Below are positions 6,827 through 8,131 of a DNA stretch of 8,131 nucleotides, piece after piece (positions within the stretch are counted from its first letter, which is position 1; every line of letters begins with the position of its first letter). The translations under genes and the position numbers were made by a program. Origin of the DNA: Synergistaceae bacterium (GTDB taxonomy: Bacteria > Synergistota > Synergistia > Synergistales > Aminobacteriaceae); the NCBI GenBank assembly GCA_017475805.1, contig JAFVEW010000344.1:1-8131 (forward strand). Reading direction: 5' to 3'. The notes under the pieces were generated by a model that saw only the letters and a program-made list of their open reading frames with translations, did no database searches and had not been told where the DNA came from.

Positions 6827-7113
6827 TCGCTCACATAACAGATAATGCCTTCTGGTAAAACATAAAGAACGGTTCCTTCAGCAGTGTCTCCGATCTTATC
6901 ATAAAGACGTCCAGCACTATAACTCTCTCCGAGGACAGTATAAGGACTGTTGGCTACGTAACCGACAAGGCCAAGACCTTCTAATTCGACGCGTATAGCC
7001 TCTTTTATTCATTGTCAAATTCCTTAACGAGCTTTACTTTCATGTCTGGCTCAAAAAAAACGCTGTCCGTAATAATATTTAGTACCCGTAATAGTAAAAA
7101 AAATTTTGTTCAT
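6823..7113 (-). pseudogene. Small HIRAN-domain protein gene with two compensating frameshifts
   Basis: Read on the minus strand, the gene starts at ATG 7113 with AAGGAG (7123-7128) nine bases upstream. It begins MNKIFFTITGTKYYYGQRFF, and an eight-T run (7053-7060) then puts TGA in frame. One T fewer gives EPDMKVKLVKEFDNE, which meets TAA at 7005-7007. A shift back near 7002-7007 gives EAIRVELEGLGLVGYVANSP and continues to a conserved-looking C-terminal part ending at TGA 6823-6825. Joined, the product is about 96 residues with the HIRAN pattern: ITGT at the start, LVKE.DNE, EAI.VE, and GYVANS. The HIRAN domain of human HLTF binds 3' DNA ends; small stand-alone bacterial versions have no assigned function that I know. 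The two indels cancel, so total length is a multiple of three. A lost Tyr-Asp-Lys type segment (four bases) would explain the second. Sequence error, decay and recoding are all open. The tight fit between radA and uvrC suggests a role in DNA maintenance. Confidence 0.7.
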
Positions 7114-7127
7114 TACAGATTGCTCCT

Positions 7128-8081
7128 TTATTTATTATTATTAATTAAAATTCCTGCTAATGCCTCATCAATATGAGAGACGCGCATAACTTTTATTCCC
7201 GAAAATTTAATTTGTTCCCGAGAGCTTACAACAGCCGAGTGAAATCCCAAGCGTGCAGCTTCTTTTAATCGCATGTCTATACGAGTAACAGGGCGAATCT
7301 CTCCTGCAAGTCCGACTTCTCCGAGCCAGCATGTTCCAGGCTGCAAAGCTATATTTTTCAGAGCTGAAGCTATTGCTGCGCAAGCTGCCAAATCCGCAGA
7401 AGGGTCTTGTAAACTCAAACCGCCAGCGACGTTGATATATAAATCGTGACTATTTGTCGAAATACTGCAACGTCTGTCTATAACAGCTGTTAAAAGCTGA
7501 AAGCGATTTAATTCTATACCCCTTGACGTTCGTCTTGGATATGGGAAAACTGTTCGAGCCGCTAAAGTTTGAATTTCAGCAGCAAGAGGTGTGTTACCTT
7601 CGAGAGCGATCGTCATGGCCACACCGGCAACTGCACTGTCGTCCCTGTTCCAATACAGGCCGCTCTTATCAGTAACGGGGATCAAACCGTCCTCGCGCAT
7701 TTCAAAAACTCCAAGCTCATCGGTACTTCCGTAGCGGTTCTTAACAGCTCTTAACATCCTATAAGCCGAATAACCTTCGCCCGAAAAATTTAAGACAGTA
7801 TCAACCATGTGTTCAAGCATCATAGGGCCTGCGATTTTGCCTTCTTTTGTGATATGCCCGATCATCACAGCTGGAATTTTTTTCTCGCGTGCTACGTCAA
7901 TAACTCTTTGAGCTACGGCTCTGACTTGCGTAATCGTTCCTACCCAGCCTGAATTATTTTCAGCCGACATTGCCTGAACACTGTCTAAAACGAAAAATGC
8001 GAACTTTTCATTATCTAAATTGCTAAGAGCGTCTTCAAGTTCTGAACCTGAATAATCTAAGTGAATCTTGTATGGACCTTT
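7128..8081 (-). CDS. radA: DNA repair protein RadA (Sms), 5' part missing
   Basis: RadA is a RecA-like helicase that promotes branch migration in recombination. The readable 317 residues begin within the ATPase domain. FFVLDSVQAM is the Walker B region. GTITQVRAVAQ and IGHITKEGKIAGP follow, and AVKNRYGSTDELGVFEM holds the KNRFG motif with Tyr in place of Phe. The last part, from about VAGGLSLQDPSADLA to AARLGFHSAVVSS, is the inactive Lon-like domain. About 135 residues are absent at the N-terminus, including the zinc finger and Walker A loop. A TAG at 8082-8084 (minus strand) cuts the frame, and the 47 bases beyond it do not resemble RadA in any frame I can follow. An ATG at 7970 is internal and not a plausible start. 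The stop TAA (7128-7130) overlaps the ribosome-binding site of the HIRAN gene, so the genes are in one operon with uvrC. Confidence 0.9.
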   Translation of the reverse strand, partial: KGPYKIHLDYSGSELEDALSNLDNEKFAFFVLDSVQAMSAENNSGWVGTITQVRAVAQRVIDVAREKKIPAVMIGHITKEGKIAGPMMLEHMVDTVLNFSGEGYSAYRMLRAVKNRYGSTDELGVFEMREDGLIPVTDKSGLYWNRDDSAVAGVAMTIALEGNTPLAAEIQTLAARTVFPYPRRTSRGIELNRFQLLTAVIDRRCSISTNSHDLYINVAGGLSLQDPSADLAACAAIASALKNIALQPGTCWLGEVGLAGEIRPVTRIDMRLKEAARLGFHSAVVSSREQIKFSGIKVMRVSHIDEALAGILINNNK

Positions 8082-8131
8082 CTAACAGACAATCTATGAC
8101 AAGACATGTGAGGTGTGTAGTGTCTGTGGCA
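8082..8131. other. Edge segment that does not continue radA
   Basis: The next RadA residues expected here are those running back from KGPYKIHLDYSG towards the Walker A loop. Instead the minus strand shows TAG and then reads CHRHYTPHM or other text unlike RadA. The plus strand here could be read as KTCEVCSVCG, a CxxCxxC pattern too short to interpret. ACAGACA (8085-8091) and TGTCTGT (8121-8127) form a small inverted repeat. An assembly join, contig-end artefact or real insertion would all fit. Confidence 0.4.

Noticed and set aside
1..8131. Avoidance of GGNCC sites as support for a TdeIII-type specificity
   Set aside because: GGNCC sites are present, for example at 2472-2476 and 5112-5116, and a methylated genome need not avoid them, so it tells nothing here.
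1..8131. CRISPR array, tRNA, rRNA, insertion sequence or prophage genes
   Set aside because: No regularly spaced repeats, no RNA gene signature, and no transposase or integrase reading frame were seen.

Overview
The window (about 8.1 kb, moderately AT-rich) looks like chromosomal DNA of an anaerobic bacterium. It carries parts of a biotin-dependent, sodium-pump-type decarboxylase, a secreted flavin-dependent fumarate-reductase-like enzyme, a small type II restriction-modification locus and a block of DNA-maintenance genes. Decarboxylase subunits next to exported FMN/FAD reductases suggest an amino-acid- or organic-acid-fermenting anaerobe, perhaps Synergistota or Negativicutes. That placement is a guess from protein style and no marker gene settles it.

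Layout, left to right. Positions 1-691 (+) hold the 3' end of a small OadG/MmdD/MmdE-like subunit and then a complete biotin carrier protein, closed by a clear intrinsic terminator (715-746). Positions 752-1981 (+) hold a beta-class DNA methyltransferase overlapping a TdeIII-like restriction endonuclease that is split by a frameshift at a short T run. An inverted repeat (2000-2031) precedes a strong ribosome-binding site and a 677-residue exported reductase with two FMN-attachment domains and one FAD domain (2076-4109). A weak terminator and an extended -10 promoter lie in the 200-base gap before an rmuC-like gene (4311-5363). This gene converges on uvrC, with five bases between the stop codons and a hairpin across the junction.

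The minus strand from 8081 down to 5369 reads as one tightly packed operon: radA (5' part missing), a small HIRAN-domain gene, then uvrC. The radA stop overlaps the HIRAN ribosome-binding site, and the HIRAN stop overlaps the uvrC start. With rmuC opposite, the right half of the window is a DNA repair and recombination neighbourhood.

Several reading frames are broken: a stop in the OadG-like fragment, one indel in the endonuclease, two opposite indels in the HIRAN gene, and a stop plus non-RadA-like sequence at the right edge. At least three of these lie at or next to homopolymer runs. They may be real gene decay or sequencing/assembly error, and the sequence alone cannot decide. I found no clearly new multi-gene system. 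The points most worth a second look are the RmuC lysine replacement, the shortened UvrC, the tandem-FMN reductase with a non-fumarate-like pocket, and the HIRAN gene inside a radA-uvrC operon.
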